Assembly (NCBI GenBank): GCA_965153455.1
Contig: OZ234501.1
Coordinates: 15,860,855 to 15,924,854, forward strand
Direction of reading: 5' to 3'
Origin: Sphagnum compactum
Lineage: Eukaryota > Bryophyta > Sphagnopsida > Sphagnales
DNA: 64,000 nucleotides
Shown here: positions 47,215 to 59,324 of the stretch, piece after piece
Position numbering within the stretch: the first letter of the stretch is position 1
How the letters are laid out: the number at the start of each line of letters is the position of its first letter
Notes under the pieces: generated by a model
Database searches by the model: none
Seen by the model: only the letters and a program-made list of their open reading frames with translations
What the model was told of the DNA's origin: nothing
Position numbers and translations under genes: made by a program

Positions 47215-47439
47215 TGGAAGGTTTAATAGCTCAATGTGGGTATTGCCAAAATTTATTTTAGTATATGGGTTCATAATGCAAGTATTGTATGTGATGTACA
47301 TTGGAATAATAGGTATTTTATATCATGATGTGGGTATTGTAATGGGAATTCCAAGTCATAATGTTGATTTTAAGGGAACCATGTAATCTTGCATTGTAAT
47401 GACCAATTGTGCAAAAGCCCTTTCCATTGGGGTTGATGA

Positions 47440-49811
47440 ATTTATTGTGTACTAGACGCTATAATGGCACCCATAGGGAGATCATTTTGCTCCATGCTCA
47501 TGAGCCCATCGAATTCCATGATCCCATCATCACTTTCAAGATGCTCATCTTCGTCATCATCATTGGATTCCATATCATTTGCAAACATGTGACCCAACCT
47601 TACACAATGTGATCCATACCATGTTCCACAATAATAAATAATATCCTCTTGAGAAATGTCTATGCATGTGAAAATGACCATAATTTGGTGTTTACACATG
47701 TTCCCTCACAATGCCCATTCACATGTGCAACAAGTATTATTTTCGGTGAATGGGAATTTCACCACATAAGTGACGTTGGGAAGGCAGTGGCTTCGTATGC
47801 CCTAAGTTCCATCACTTTCAAGGGTTGGTTGGTACACATGGGTGAGTGGAATAAGGGCTGCATTTTCCACATTTCGTGTAATAATGGCCTCCATAACCTT
47901 GTTTTTTATGAAACCCTTTTTTTTCATTTCCAATGTGTGCATGTAGTGTCGTGCAATGGTTGTTGTTAATCCCCACACCAACCAATCAATTTTATGACCT
48001 CTAAGGCTTTTGGGTCAAGAACAAACCAAGATTTCAATGCACCATGATATGATTCAATGCTCGCCTAGGTTGGTTGGAATGGGGCACTTTTCGAACACCC
48101 GCCATCCATAATTTTGCAAACATAAACACAATGCACAAGGGTGAATAACATGATTACAAAAGAATTTTGAATACTAAACCATGATAAACATTATCACTTA
48201 CCAAATTGATGGTAATAAGTCTAGAAGTAATTTGTCCATGCATCATTGGGCCTATATTTATGAAGGCCTTTTCTCACATCAACCCTCCCATGCTCTTTGA
48301 AGTCATAAATTGTTTCTCTATGATTGATGGACATGTACATCACATCATGAATGTTTTGGAGGATTCCACCCCGCACCTTCACATCTTTGATTTTTTCGGT
48401 ACCACATAAGCGCCATGCTTTGAGAACATGCCAACAATAAAGGTAGATGGGAACCTTGTCCATACCCCATACAACCTTAATATGAACACATATGCAATAA
48501 AATCACCATGAGTGGATGGGGTCAGTACAACATAAAATGCATTTGAAGTAATCAAGAATTTTATGAAAACTACTAAAAAACATCTAAGGAAATAAACACA
48601 AAGTAAATACTAAGTATAGAACTAACCATAATGCTTTCAATTCTTATGGTTCATCATCAACAAAAAAATATGATGGTTTCCGATGTGGCATGTGTGATAG
48701 CATCTTATCTTTTAATGGTTTCAACCAATAAATCAAATCCTCAATTGTTTGCCTATTTGTAATGATCCACACTAAAGGGACACCCATGCGATGATCATCA
48801 AACCCCATCAAGGTGAATAGATGGAATTTCATGTCATTTGTGCCAAATGTGGCATCCATAGAAATGGCACCATTGTGACCATATGATAACATGGACTCAC
48901 ATTGAGTTGGTGTTTGAATACCTATGGTGAATGGGACTTGAGTCTCATTGTTTCACCAACATCTTGGAAAAAGAACACATCTTCCGGATGTTGGAGAGCC
49001 CAAGACTGAATTGAAATTACAAGGTTGGTGTGTAAATGCTAACTCCCTTATGCTTGATCCAAATATGCAATGTCTTAAAGCCGAATGAAATCATCTTGTG
49101 TCATGCTTTGACTCGCATTCACACATTCCCACCAAATTGTATGCTTGTCATATATTTGTTTGGTCGTGTAACCTAAGCTTAGTTGGGCCCATATGTGGTA
49201 TTTCAATGTTTGTGACATGCGTGGAACATAACGAGACATACGAAAAATGGATTCCGGGTCATGTTCACCATGTGTGAATGACCCATTAACTCGTGTATAG
49301 GCCTTATGATAAATCGTGATCTCAACCACATTGGGCCGTGTGTATAGACGTTTGATTGAAAATGACGCTAGGCATCTTCGTTTAATATATCCAATGTCCT
49401 CTGGTCCATATGTGCTTTGATACCTAAACCAAAAAACACTCAAAACGTAAATGATTACATCTCTAGTATATGAATTAAAAAAATAAAAAAGGTTAATGCC
49501 ATAAATGTTTACCACATATGCCCGAGGTGGTTTTTTATAGTTGGTTGCTTGACATCCGTTTGGCTTGGAAAGTTTTTGTAAACATTCCATTCTACAAAGG
49601 TGTTTGTATCCCTTCATTCACCTTCCAAGAATTCCGAGATGTGAGCATATGGAACATAAGCAAATTGAATGGTCACTTTATTTTGCCTTCCATGGCATAT
49701 CCTAAACATCCACACCAAGTCTTTATTTGAAAAAGCGAACTTGGTGGGGTTTTGGACATGAATGGAATGGGACTTTGGAACCCTTCCCATGATTAAAGGG
49801 AAGTAGGACAA
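47440..49811 (-). pseudogene. MULE transposase with SWIM zinc finger, nearly full length but broken
   Basis: Minus strand, N to C: an N-terminal part (VTIQFAYVPYAHISEFLEGE, 49650), zinc-binding-like region with IKRRCLASFSIKRLYTRPNV (near 49350), helical segment (QTLKYHIWAQLSLGYTTKQI, near 49180), DDE core (SMDATFGTNDMKFHLFTLMG and FFVDDEP, 48870-48645), HVLKAWRL (near 48430), and a SWIM finger CTCEWAL.GNMCKH near 47715 with a stop inside it. Several stops and frameshifts break it. SWIM-type MULEs move by cut and paste; the same family gave rise to plant FAR1/FHY3 regulators, but nothing here suggests domestication. No long terminal inverted repeats were found. Confidence 0.8.
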
Positions 49812-50341
49812 ATTCTTGCATCAAGAGAATTTATAATTCTATAAACATTCATTATTGAACAAAAACCCAAAATGCAATAAATCACAAATGAATGTAAAGA
49901 AGGAAAGGTGACACTTTGTGAACATGCCACCTCACACATGAAATATTGGCATGCAATATTCATAACATACGCCTCACAAAGGCAAATGCAATTTTACACC
50001 CAAGATTGGTGTTACACCACGTAGAAAATGGATTGGGAAATAATGTTAAACGACTCAAAGATTGGCATGAAACAATGCTTAATCACACAAATGTACGTAT
50101 TAATTGATGTCATGAATAAATGTTTCAATTATTAATCAAGATTGTTGCCATTAGCATTAAGAAATTTATCTTAGGATCGATTTTGTATGGAGGAAACTAT
50201 AGCCCAAATTCTTTGAACATAAAATATTCAACACACACATGAAGTCTAATATGCCACAAAGGTTATTATTTTTTCCAAGTAACAAACACAAAAAGTTTGA
50301 AATGCAAAAACACAAGGATAGTGATAATATTAGTGCTAAAT

Positions 50342-50515
50342 GCAAGTATTGTAACTAGGCCCCAAAATCCCAGTTAATAGAGGTAAGTACGAGTGCAAGT
50401 ATTACAATTAGGCCCCAAAATTATAGTTGGTAAAAGTAAGTACAAGTGCGAGTATTGCAATGAAGCCCAAAAATTCTAATTGGTAAAGGTAAATGCAAGT
50501 GCGGGTATTGCAAGT
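50342..50515. repeat. Tandem repeat, exact 53-bp period, three units plus part
   Basis: Unit starts GCAAGTATTGTAA / GCGAGTATTGCAA at 50342, 50395, 50448 and 50501, a constant 53-bp spacing. Each unit holds AGGCCCCAAAAT and GGTAAGTAC-like words. Confidence 0.8.
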
Positions 50516-50529
50516 TTAAATGAAGAATC

Positions 50530-50765
50530 AACCCTAAATGCAATACTCACATGCATGGTCATTTCAAAATAACCCAACTAGATGGTTTGGATACCCTTAA
50601 GTGAAGACCTATCCTAAACACAATACCCACATGCAAGGTCATTTTGAAATAATCCAACCCTATATGCATTACTCGCATTCAAGGTCACTCTGAAATGATG
50701 CATGTGGGGTTTAGGTCTTTAAATGAAGATCTTACCCTAAATGCAATACTCGCATGTTCGGTCAC
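50530..50765. repeat. Array of CAATACYCACATG-type repeats, part 1
   Basis: Four imperfect units, each with CCCTAAATGCAATACTCRCATG, then GGTCATTTYRAAATAA and a GAAGACCT-like word. Related units occur at 53500-53830, 3 kb away. Confidence 0.6.
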
Positions 50766-51344
50766 TCCAAAATAATTAGCTATTATCAAAATAGTATGCT
50801 AACAAAGGTGTGTATAGAGGTTGGCGTTGTTGATTACAAGTTCCATGATTCTTACTTTGTTTCATTGAAATTGAAAAAAAATTGTATTGTTCGTGGAACA
50901 AATAGTACAATGATAATTGTGATCACGCTTATTTTGGTGCACGAATTTTTCATGGAAAAGTTAAACTTGCAATCTATAACATGGAATAGTTATCTTAAAT
51001 AATGATTTTATTAACTTATTAAAACAAATATATAATTAAATTAATCAATCAAGTATCAAATTAATCAATTTTATTTTTAGATCCAACTTTTTATTATCCA
51101 AATAAATAAAGTTAAACCAAATGATTAATTAATTATTTTGAATAAATAAATGATTATCTGATTCTTGATAATTAATCATTTAAATGATCTAAAATAATTT
51201 TTTAATCATTCATTAAATTGGGGGGAAATTCTAGGGTTGACATATGTGAAACAATACAATTTCATTCTATATTTTCTTTAAAGAGATTGGAAAAATTTGC
51301 TTGGAGAGACACACAAAAATAAAAAACATACATTCTCTTTTGGT

Positions 51345-51720
51345 TCTTCACAAAATTTATTTGATTGTTTTAGAAGATTAAGGGTTTTATTTTGTTAATA
51401 AATATTTGTAGTTTAAAAGCCTTACAATTTGATTTCTATAAATCTTCCTATATATATATTTTAAATTATTTTGCATTATATGATTTGTATAGTTAGGGTT
51501 TTCATAGGACTTATGGCAAATATCATTTGGATTTTTGGGGTTAAGCCTTATGCTTTAGGGTTAAGGAATTTTGTTCATATATTGCAGGGCTTAAGGTTTA
51601 TGCTTTACACTTTGCTCATTGTATTGATTTTTAATCTCATCAATTATTTAGATTTATAGCATAATTATGAATCTCCTTTGTTTCCATATGTTTTATAGTT
51701 GTTAAAGTTAAATATTTCTT
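51345..51720. repeat. Dispersed AT-rich repeat, copy 2 (partner at 46000-46480)
   Basis: Same blocks in the same order as the first copy, with small deletions; similarity about 80 percent by eye. Confidence 0.7.
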
Positions 51721-52819
51721 AACCCACTTTTGATTAAATGCTATACCCATATTATGTGGTGATAATTCATTAACCATGAAACGTACAAATATTTTTAAAA
51801 TATTTGATTCCCTGCCAATACATCATGAAATTCATGTTTTCGAAATTATTTATTCACCTTACAATATGATTTAACATATATAAAAATGAACGTAATACAA
51901 AATTGGTCACATTGATGGTACAAAGGTTTAAGGTTTTATGTAAAATTTACTACTTAATGTCAAAATCCAAAGTTTGTCAAAATCAAGAAATTAAAAGCTC
52001 ATGTTTAACATTTCTTCAAATATGTACATATTTATGTTTTTTCCCTTTTAAAGTTGCAAACCCATTTCAAAAAACAAAAACATAAAGTCTTCAATTTAAT
52101 AAGATTTTAAACCATGTTTAAAAAAAATTTAAGCACATGATTTTGTACTTTTTTTAATGTTTCACATAATAATAAATCTCTCCCATATATTAATCCTATG
52201 TATGATTTAAAATTTATTTAAATCTTTTCTAATATATGGTAAATAAATTTTTGGCTAAAATAATTATGTAGTGGGTTGGTAATATTTTATATTTTATACA
52301 TATATAACACAGGTCCTTTTGTAAACTTTATTTTTTATGATGTATAATATTGGTTTAAATATTGGTCCAAATATATTTTTATTTATAACATATATCGAAT
52401 AAATAATAATATTATGGAATAATATTATTGATTCATTTCAATACATATAATATCTTCATATTTATTTAAAATAAGGTAAAAATTGATTATATATATATAT
52501 ATAAACCCATGGTTATGTATAATGTAATTATTTTTAATGAACTTTACTTTTAATGAGAATTAAAAAATTCCAAAATATAAGTAGCTGGGTATGAAAATGT
52601 TCATAAACTCTTGGAAACCATGCTAGAGTTTGTGTGAATTTGGAAGTTTTGTGAAGGCCAAGTTGTTATGTAATGCTTTTGACACTTTAAGAAGTTGAAA
52701 CATGATTTGACTGTCCAAGAAACATAGCAGTAATCAGAAGAACACAACCAAAAATCCAAAGCCTTGACAAATTATTAGCTACAACAAAAGCTCATCGCCG
52801 AGTTAGACAACCTAGCCTA

Positions 52820-53110
52820 GCATAAGTAATAGGTTAATAAACTACTTGTTAAATAAACCTAAATAACTATCTAATAGCTTAACCTAGGTGTACCTAGTAG
52901 GCTACTTACGTAATATAGGCTTAATATGTAGTTTACTCATTAGTGTAAGCCTTCTAGGTCAGTATCTTAGATGGTCTAGGTAAGTATTCAAGGTGGTTGA
53001 GCTTTAGGTAAACCTATTAGCTATGTAGGTAGTTTATTAGCCTAGGTCACCTAGGTTAATAGCTTAGGCCATGTAAGCCTAGTAAGCATTTATGATAGTT
53101 TAATGCCTAA
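52820..53110. repeat. Block dense in CCTAGG/TAGGT/GCCTA words
   Basis: Within 290 bp the words CCTAGG, CCTAG, TAGGTA, GCTTAGG and AGCCTA recur over twenty times on both strands, giving many short self-complementary stretches, e.g. GCCTAGGTCACCTAGG. No fixed period. Confidence 0.6.
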
Positions 53111-53499
53111 TCCTTGTTATATTATAACATATTAAATTTGAATTAAAATAAACTTAGTAAAAAGAAAACACATTTTTTTATATATTTGTTACAAGTATAT
53201 ACTATTGGATTATGATTCAAGTTTAAAGTTTGGGACACATAAATTACTTAACATTTTTTTAACAAGTCTATAGTAATTAAAATAAATCTAGGGTGCATTG
53301 TGGGGGGGGTTTTCTATGCAAAACAATAATATATATATTTATATATATTTTTTAAAAAGTGAAAGAAATTAGCTTGGAGATAATATCAAATGGTAAGAGA
53401 CATACCTTTTATTGTGTTTTGTTACAAATTTTATTTAATTAGTTAAAAAATTAAGGCCAAATCTTTAGTTGGTGAAAGTAAATATGTGTGTGGATATTG

Positions 53500-53830
53500 C
53501 AAAATTATATGAAACCCTAACCCTAAATGCAATAGCCATATTCAAATTCATTTCGAAATAACCCATAGGTGATTTATGTGAACCTTAAGTGAAAGCCCAA
53601 CCTTAAATGCAATACCCACATGTATGGTCACTATGCAATACCCAATATGTAGTTTGGGTGCGCCTTTGAATGAAGACCAAGGTCTAGATGCAATACCTGC
53701 ATGCAAGTTCATTTAAAAATAATCCATAGGTGATTTAGGCAACCTTAGGTGAAGACCCAACCCTAAATGCAATACCCACATGTAAAGTCATTTTAAAATA
53801 ACCAAGAAATGTTTTGGGTACCCAAAATAT
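53500..53830. repeat. Array of CAATACYCACATG-type repeats, part 2
   Basis: About four units with AACCCTAAATGCAATACC, CACATG, TCATTT.AAATAA and GTGAAGACCCAA, the same components as 50530-50765. Together they look like remains of one degenerate minisatellite split by AT-rich sequence. Confidence 0.6.
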
Positions 53831-54028
53831 GTCTATTTATATACTTGAATTAATTATTATTTTGGATTAATTTTATGACAATTAATTCTCATGAATAATT
53901 ATCTAAAATAATGATTTGAATAAATTATCAACATAAAATAATTTAACTAAGATAATAAATTAAATATCAAATTATCAATTTGATTTTTAGATCTAAATTT
54001 TAATTATCTGAATAATTAAGGTTCAACT

Positions 54029-54739
54029 ATGATATCTTGAAGGATTTTGGTTTCTTTTAGAGGATTTTTTTCAAGATTATATTTTTGCATGGTGAAATAT
54101 TTGAATTTCCATAATTCTTCTTTTGTATTAAGATACTTTTTAATGTAAATGGCAAGGCCACTGTGTGACACCCCCCTCGTTTATATGGGTGTAGAAGGCA
54201 GAGTAATAAAGTTTCCATCAATGAACTAGAATTCTAGCTGTAGAAGGTCAGATAATTTGTTTGTATCCACGAACTAGAAAGTCTACCTGTGAAACAATCA
54301 CAGTATCTGTCGGTCATTTGCACCCACAAGTGGTTGAATTTGGGTCTAACCAAATTCTTAATTCTGACAATTTGCATTTCTGTCCAAATGTCCAAAGTTC
54401 AAACCCTCGAGTAATTTCCATTGGTAACGCCAATTTGTAAATTAGTGTTGCAGGCCCCTGACTGTAGAGTTTTGAAGGTGCCCCCGCACAGGAATATTGT
54501 ACCCAAACACAAACCAGAAACTGATATTGGGTAAGTATCAACATTGTACAACCAATTAAAAAGTTGCCACCTGATGACAACGTTTCACATATTCGCAATC
54601 ATTTTCAAAAGGTAAGATCTACAGTGTGCATGCCTAGGAAACAACAAAATACTTGATTGCATAAAAAAATCAAAACAAGTCCTGTTCTAGTAGGGACCTG
54701 GTAAGAGAGTCTAGCTCCTACAGGAGAGGATGGTTACAA
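54029..54739. repeat. Copy of gene B downstream flank (block C, left part)
   Basis: Matches 42289-42989 at roughly 95 percent by eye, same orientation. The match stops at GGTTACAA, where the Ty3/gypsy element begins, and continues at 62742. Confidence 0.85.
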
Positions 54740-55594
54740 TGTCACCAAAAGAGAGAGAGTTAGAAAGAGAGAAATGGAAAAACACTGATACAACCCACCA
54801 AGGTACGCATAAAGACCCAAACAGGATCCGAGCTGCCTGGTCTTCTGATCTGCACCAAACCCCGCTCTAACAACTCATAGAACACCCACACACACACACT
54901 CTGATCTTTCAACAGAAATGATTTACTCATACGCGGATCAGCACATCGGATCACAGAATACAGATCCTTGTGCCTTACATCGGATTAAACAAACCAGCAA
55001 CTATTTCATGCCTGATCTGCAATACACATCATCAGGGATCCAACAACAATTTCAGGTGTGGCCTTTGAGGTCAGATCTCTCTGTGTTCAACAACATTCTG
55101 CTGCCCACAGCTCAGATGCAGTGTAGGATCCTACAAACACACATTCCCCCTTATAGATGCTCACTCTTTCTTCTACATGCTCGTAAGTCTAAGGCTCGGA
55201 CCCTTCAGGTTCTCATCAATCCTTGGCATCACCCTCCATCTCAATTGCATCCAGACATCACACAACTGCTCAACAACGTCACTGGCGCAGCGGAGAGAAT
55301 CAACAACTAGCCAAGCAGCTGCAAGAACAAAGCAAGAACCACACAAAAAAACTGAAAACTCAGAATGCTGTCCCCGTCTTCCTATCCTCCTCCTCCCATT
55401 TCTTCCTTAGCTTCCTGCACAGGCTCCCCATGCACCGTTACAATCTTCACGTCCCCAAAATCATAAACCCGCCGCCTTCATTAAGTCTATTTTTCCGGCG
55501 GGTTTAACTCTTAAACCCTTAAAGCAAAAATCAGCTTTCCTAATCCAGGAGCCACTAACAGGCTCCCTGTTCGACCACCCCTTAACTGGTCACA
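54740..55594 (-). repeat. 3' LTR of the Ty3/gypsy element
   Basis: In element orientation it starts TGTGACCAGTTAAG at 55594 and ends TTTTGGTGACA at 54740. The last 8 bases (TGGTGACA) are not present at the end of the 5' LTR, where the primer site begins with TGG, so the exact end is uncertain by about 8 bp. A cryptic plus-strand frame (54918-55310) is an LTR shadow. Confidence 0.88.
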
Positions 55595-55601
55595 TATGTC
55601 A

Positions 55602-55615
55602 CCCCTCCTTTCCTC
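55602..55615 (-). other. Polypurine tract
   Basis: GAGGAAAGGAGGGG on the minus strand, followed after TGACATA by the 3' LTR start TGTGACC. This is the usual place for plus-strand DNA priming. Confidence 0.75.
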
Positions 55616-55630
55616 AAAAAGCTGAGTCCC

Positions 55631-58600
55631 TCAGCTCTTCTGACTTTGTGCAGTGTGATAGATTTGAAGATCTCTGCGGGGTCTTTCCCACTGATTCGCA
55701 TCAGCGTCCTGAATAATGCATATCCTGCTGCCTTCTTCAAAGTCAAGATTCCCAATCCCATCAATATGCGCAACAAACAGGTATGGACCTTCCCAGCTGG
55801 CAGTCAAAGCCTTCTTCTTTCCGAGTTTCTTCATCTTAACCATTGTTTCACCAGCAACTAGACCTTCAAAAGTCTGCTTCCCTTTTTGGTAGCATAGGTC
55901 CTTTTCTGCTTTTGTTGTGCCTGTTCTACATTGAGCAGAACGTTCTCATGGATGCTGGCAATCAACTTCATCTTTTGCATAAACTGTTATGCAGTAGGCT
56001 CAGCATCAACAGTGTCATCAACTTCGGCAGTCAATGAATGTAAGTAGTTGTCAACCCTCAGGCGTGGTGTGCGCCCAGTCAAAATCATGAAAGGAGAGAA
56101 CTTTGTGCTAGATTGAATTCCGCATCTATATCCAAACATAACCTTTGCCAGTTGTTCATCCCAACAATTAGCATTGTCGGGTACTGCAGACAGTACCGTT
56201 AGGCCATGTTTGATCGTCTTGATCAGGCGTTCAGCCATACCATTGCATTGTGGCCATTGAGGCGCAGTGTGTTGATGATGAATCCCGTAGTCTTTACACA
56301 CGGCATCAAATTCTACTGCCCACTTTCCTCCATTATCAGTCAACACAAACTTGGGGACCCCGTACCTGCAGATCACGTCATCCTCCAGGAATCTGGCCGC
56401 GGTCTTAGCTCCATGATCAGCAATAGCCTTTGCCTCGCACCATTTCGAATAGTGGTCAATAGCCACTAGAATATATTTGTTACCTGACTTGGTTTCAGGC
56501 AATGGCTTTGCAGTATCCATAGCAACTCTATAAAACAAGTCACAAATAGGTATGCTCTTCAATTCTCCATCTTCAGAGCGTATACTCCCCATCCTTCTCA
56601 CCATCTGACACTGTTGACATACCCTTACAACAGTCTTTACATCTTCTGTTCGGTTATGCCAAAAGTACCTTCTGCACACTTCAGCCAGAGTCCTTCCTTC
56701 TCCAAAGTGCCCTAGGTCCTTATGCATCTGGGCTACTATTCCTATGCGGTCCTCTGGTCTTGGCACAAACAGCCCTTTGAAATATAGTGACTGCCCCTGC
56801 CAGTGGTAATTGAGTATCCTCTTTCTTACTCTTTTAGATTCCACAGGATCAACAGTGGCTGGTAGCATTCCTCCTTGCAACAAATCCATGTAGGTGACAT
56901 CCTCCCATATGTCACTATTTCTCGAATCTGCCCCACACTCATCCTCCTCGTCAAGATCTATAGATTGCAAATCATGTTCACCCGATTTCGATAGCCGTTG
57001 AGCTGCCAAGACTAGCTCCAGTTGTTGTTGCTTGTTATAGTAATGAGGTCTTTTCCTCTGCAGAACCACCCTAGCATTATTGTTCTGCACAATCTCATCC
57101 CCCTTTCTGTCTTCAGCCTCACATGGAACAAGTTCCTGGGGTGGTCATCCTCAGATATAACATCAATCACATACAGATGATGGCTACTGACGCGCCTATG
57201 GTGGTTGATCCCAAAACAACAGGTATGATGTTGTACCGACTCCCTGTCCTTTCTCCTACTCCCGAGCCATTCTGTTTCTCGGCTAGTCTGAACAAAGAGA
57301 AGCTCCCCTTCTTCCACAGGTGTGTTAGTGTGCGCATTCTTGATGTCCTGGATCTCCTCACAGAAGTCATCATCATCCATGGCTGGTCCAACTGGATTCC
57401 TACTCAAAGCATCAACATTAGTATGTCTGATGCCTGGTTGGTGTACTATCTTGAAGCTAAAGTCCTGTAACATGTCAATCCATCTGCCTCGCCTGCCATG
57501 TGCATCAGACACAGTTGCTAATCACTCAAGTGGTTTGTGATCAATACGCAAAACGAAATGATTTCTGTGCAAGTACTGCCTGAAATGCATGATGCCCCAT
57601 ATGAGTGCATAACACTCTCCTTCCATGGGATGGAATTTCCTTTGTGCCTCTGTCAAGCTCTTGCTAGCATAGGCTACCACCTTCTCCAATTTCCCTTTTC
57701 TCTGGGACAATATAGCTCCAACCCCCTTGGGTGACCAATCAACATCCAGACAGAACGCCCTCTTGAAATCAGGTCGTATGAGGATGGGCGCCTCAACCAG
57801 CGCTGCCCTCAATGCTTAGAATGCCTGCTGACAGCCCATATCCCACACAAAATTGACATCCTTTCTGGTCAGCTCAAACAGTGGAGCTGCTAGTCGCGCA
57901 TAGCCTCGGACATACTTCCGGTAATACCCTGTCAAACCTAAGAACGATTTGACGTTCGTGACTGTCTTCGCTTCGGGAAAATGTAGAACTGCCTCAATCT
58001 TGCCAGGATCTGGTCTCGTGCCATTCTCACTAACAACATGGCCTAGAAATGTAATACTTTTTGTAGCAAAGCAACACTTGTTCGGGTTTAGTTTGAGATT
58101 CACTTCCCTGAGTTTGCACAGAACCATATCCAGATGTTGAAGATGCTCTCCCCAACTTTCGCTGTGCACGTTGAGGTCATCCACGAACACCTTCAGGAAT
58201 TTGCTACCCAAGTCTTTAAAGACCTTTGACATAGTTCTGGTGAACGTACTTGTTGCATTCTTTAGACCAAATGGCATGACCGTCTAGTCATACAATCCGG
58301 TCTTGGTAATTAAAGCTGTCTTTTTCACGTCTTCTGGAGCCATTCGAATCTGCCAAAAGCCAAACTACAAGTCTAAGGAAGTGAACCATGCCGAGCTCCC
58401 CAGCTGATCAATCACATCCTCCACGAGTGGCATTGGAAATGAGTCACTACGTGTTTGTGCATTGAGTGGTCGGTAGTCCCCACAGAAACGCCTGCTCCCA
58501 TCCTTTTTGACTGGTAGAGTCACCCGACAGGCATACTCAGAGCTACTGGGCCTCATCTTGCCCAAATCCACCAAAACATCGATTTGCCTCTTCACTTCAG

Positions 58601-59291
58601 CCTCTTCCCAGTAGGATAATCGACCAGGAGATGCCTTGCAAGGTGGGAATCCTTGCGTATCAACAAAATGTTCCCCAACAGTGCAGCAACCTAACTCACC
58701 CTTGTTCCAAGCAAAAACGTCCTGGTACCGCTCCAGAATTTTCCAGAGTTGTTGCTGCGCTTCCTCATCCAAACTGTTATCAATCCTAATTCGTTGATAG
58801 ATCTCCCTCCATCTCGTGTCCATTTCCTCATGGTCGGATGATCCCAACAGCTCAATAGTGCTGCGATCAGAGTCGCCATCTTTCATATGGACAGCCTGCG
58901 GCAATGTCGGAATTGATGAAATGTCTCTTAGGCTGGGTTGCTGCAGCAAAAGTGTCACAGCAGCATCCGGTGTGCATTCACACATGGCTCGTCTACTTTG
59001 CTCTGCATCAGACACCCATCTCATCCAGTCTGCGTAATCATCCGCATCTGTGACTTCTTCATTCATGAAGCTATCAACCTGCTCCTGTAATATTAGTTGC
59101 AGAATCCCTTGCGGCCCCTCTGACCTCACCAACTCTTCCAATTCAGCATCTCCAAACTCATCCTCATAATCAATTTGCTTCAATTGATTAGACACCGAAT
59201 CACAATGCTCGGTACCATCAGTACCAGTATCTGAATCTGAGGTAGACGCAGCATCTTCCTTGGTCATGATCGTGCGATCCTGGTCTGGCAT
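55631..59291 (-). pseudogene. Pol polyprotein: reverse transcriptase, RNase H, integrase
   Basis: Minus strand: acidic spacer (59291-58750), reverse transcriptase from VTLPVKKDGSRRFCGDYRPL (near 58510) through TVMPFGLKNATSTF (58270) to the catalytic VFVDDLNVHSESW (58180), RNase H with AFCLDVDWSPKGVGAIL (57760) and RIDHKPLE (57530), integrase with an HHCC finger (HKDLGHF, CQQCQMV, 56730-56600), catalytic LVAIDHYSKWCEA, VLTDNGGKW and GMAERLIK (56480-56230), and a C-terminal KMKKLGKKKALTASWEGPYL part (55835). In-frame stops at 58365, 58284, 57816, 57522 and 55987, and frameshifts near 57130 and 55880, disable it. Where the family residue is clear (Gln or Trp), the stop differs by one C-to-T or G-to-A change. 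Confidence 0.9.
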
Positions 59292-59324
59292 CCAGTCAGA
59301 ATCGTCACTGGTGGATGTGCTTTG

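Larger units (their letters stand above)
49820..54025. other. AT-rich repeat-dominated stretch without genes
   Basis: Contains the 53-bp tandem array, the CAATACCCACATG-type arrays, the dispersed repeat at 51345-51720 and the CCTAGG-rich block. Otherwise AT-rich sequence with only short, compositionally biased frames. Confidence 0.45.

Noticed and set aside
42289-54739. Direct repeats 42289-42989 and 54029-54739 as LTRs of an 11.7-kb element
   Set aside because: The homology continues past the second copy into 62742-62770, there are no TG..CA ends, and unrelated sequences lie between. They fit a segmental duplication better.
54918-55507. Plus-strand frames of 130, 94 and 77 codons, repeated at 62203-62654
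   Set aside because: They occur in both LTRs in antisense to the element, so their duplication reflects the LTRs and not a gene pair.
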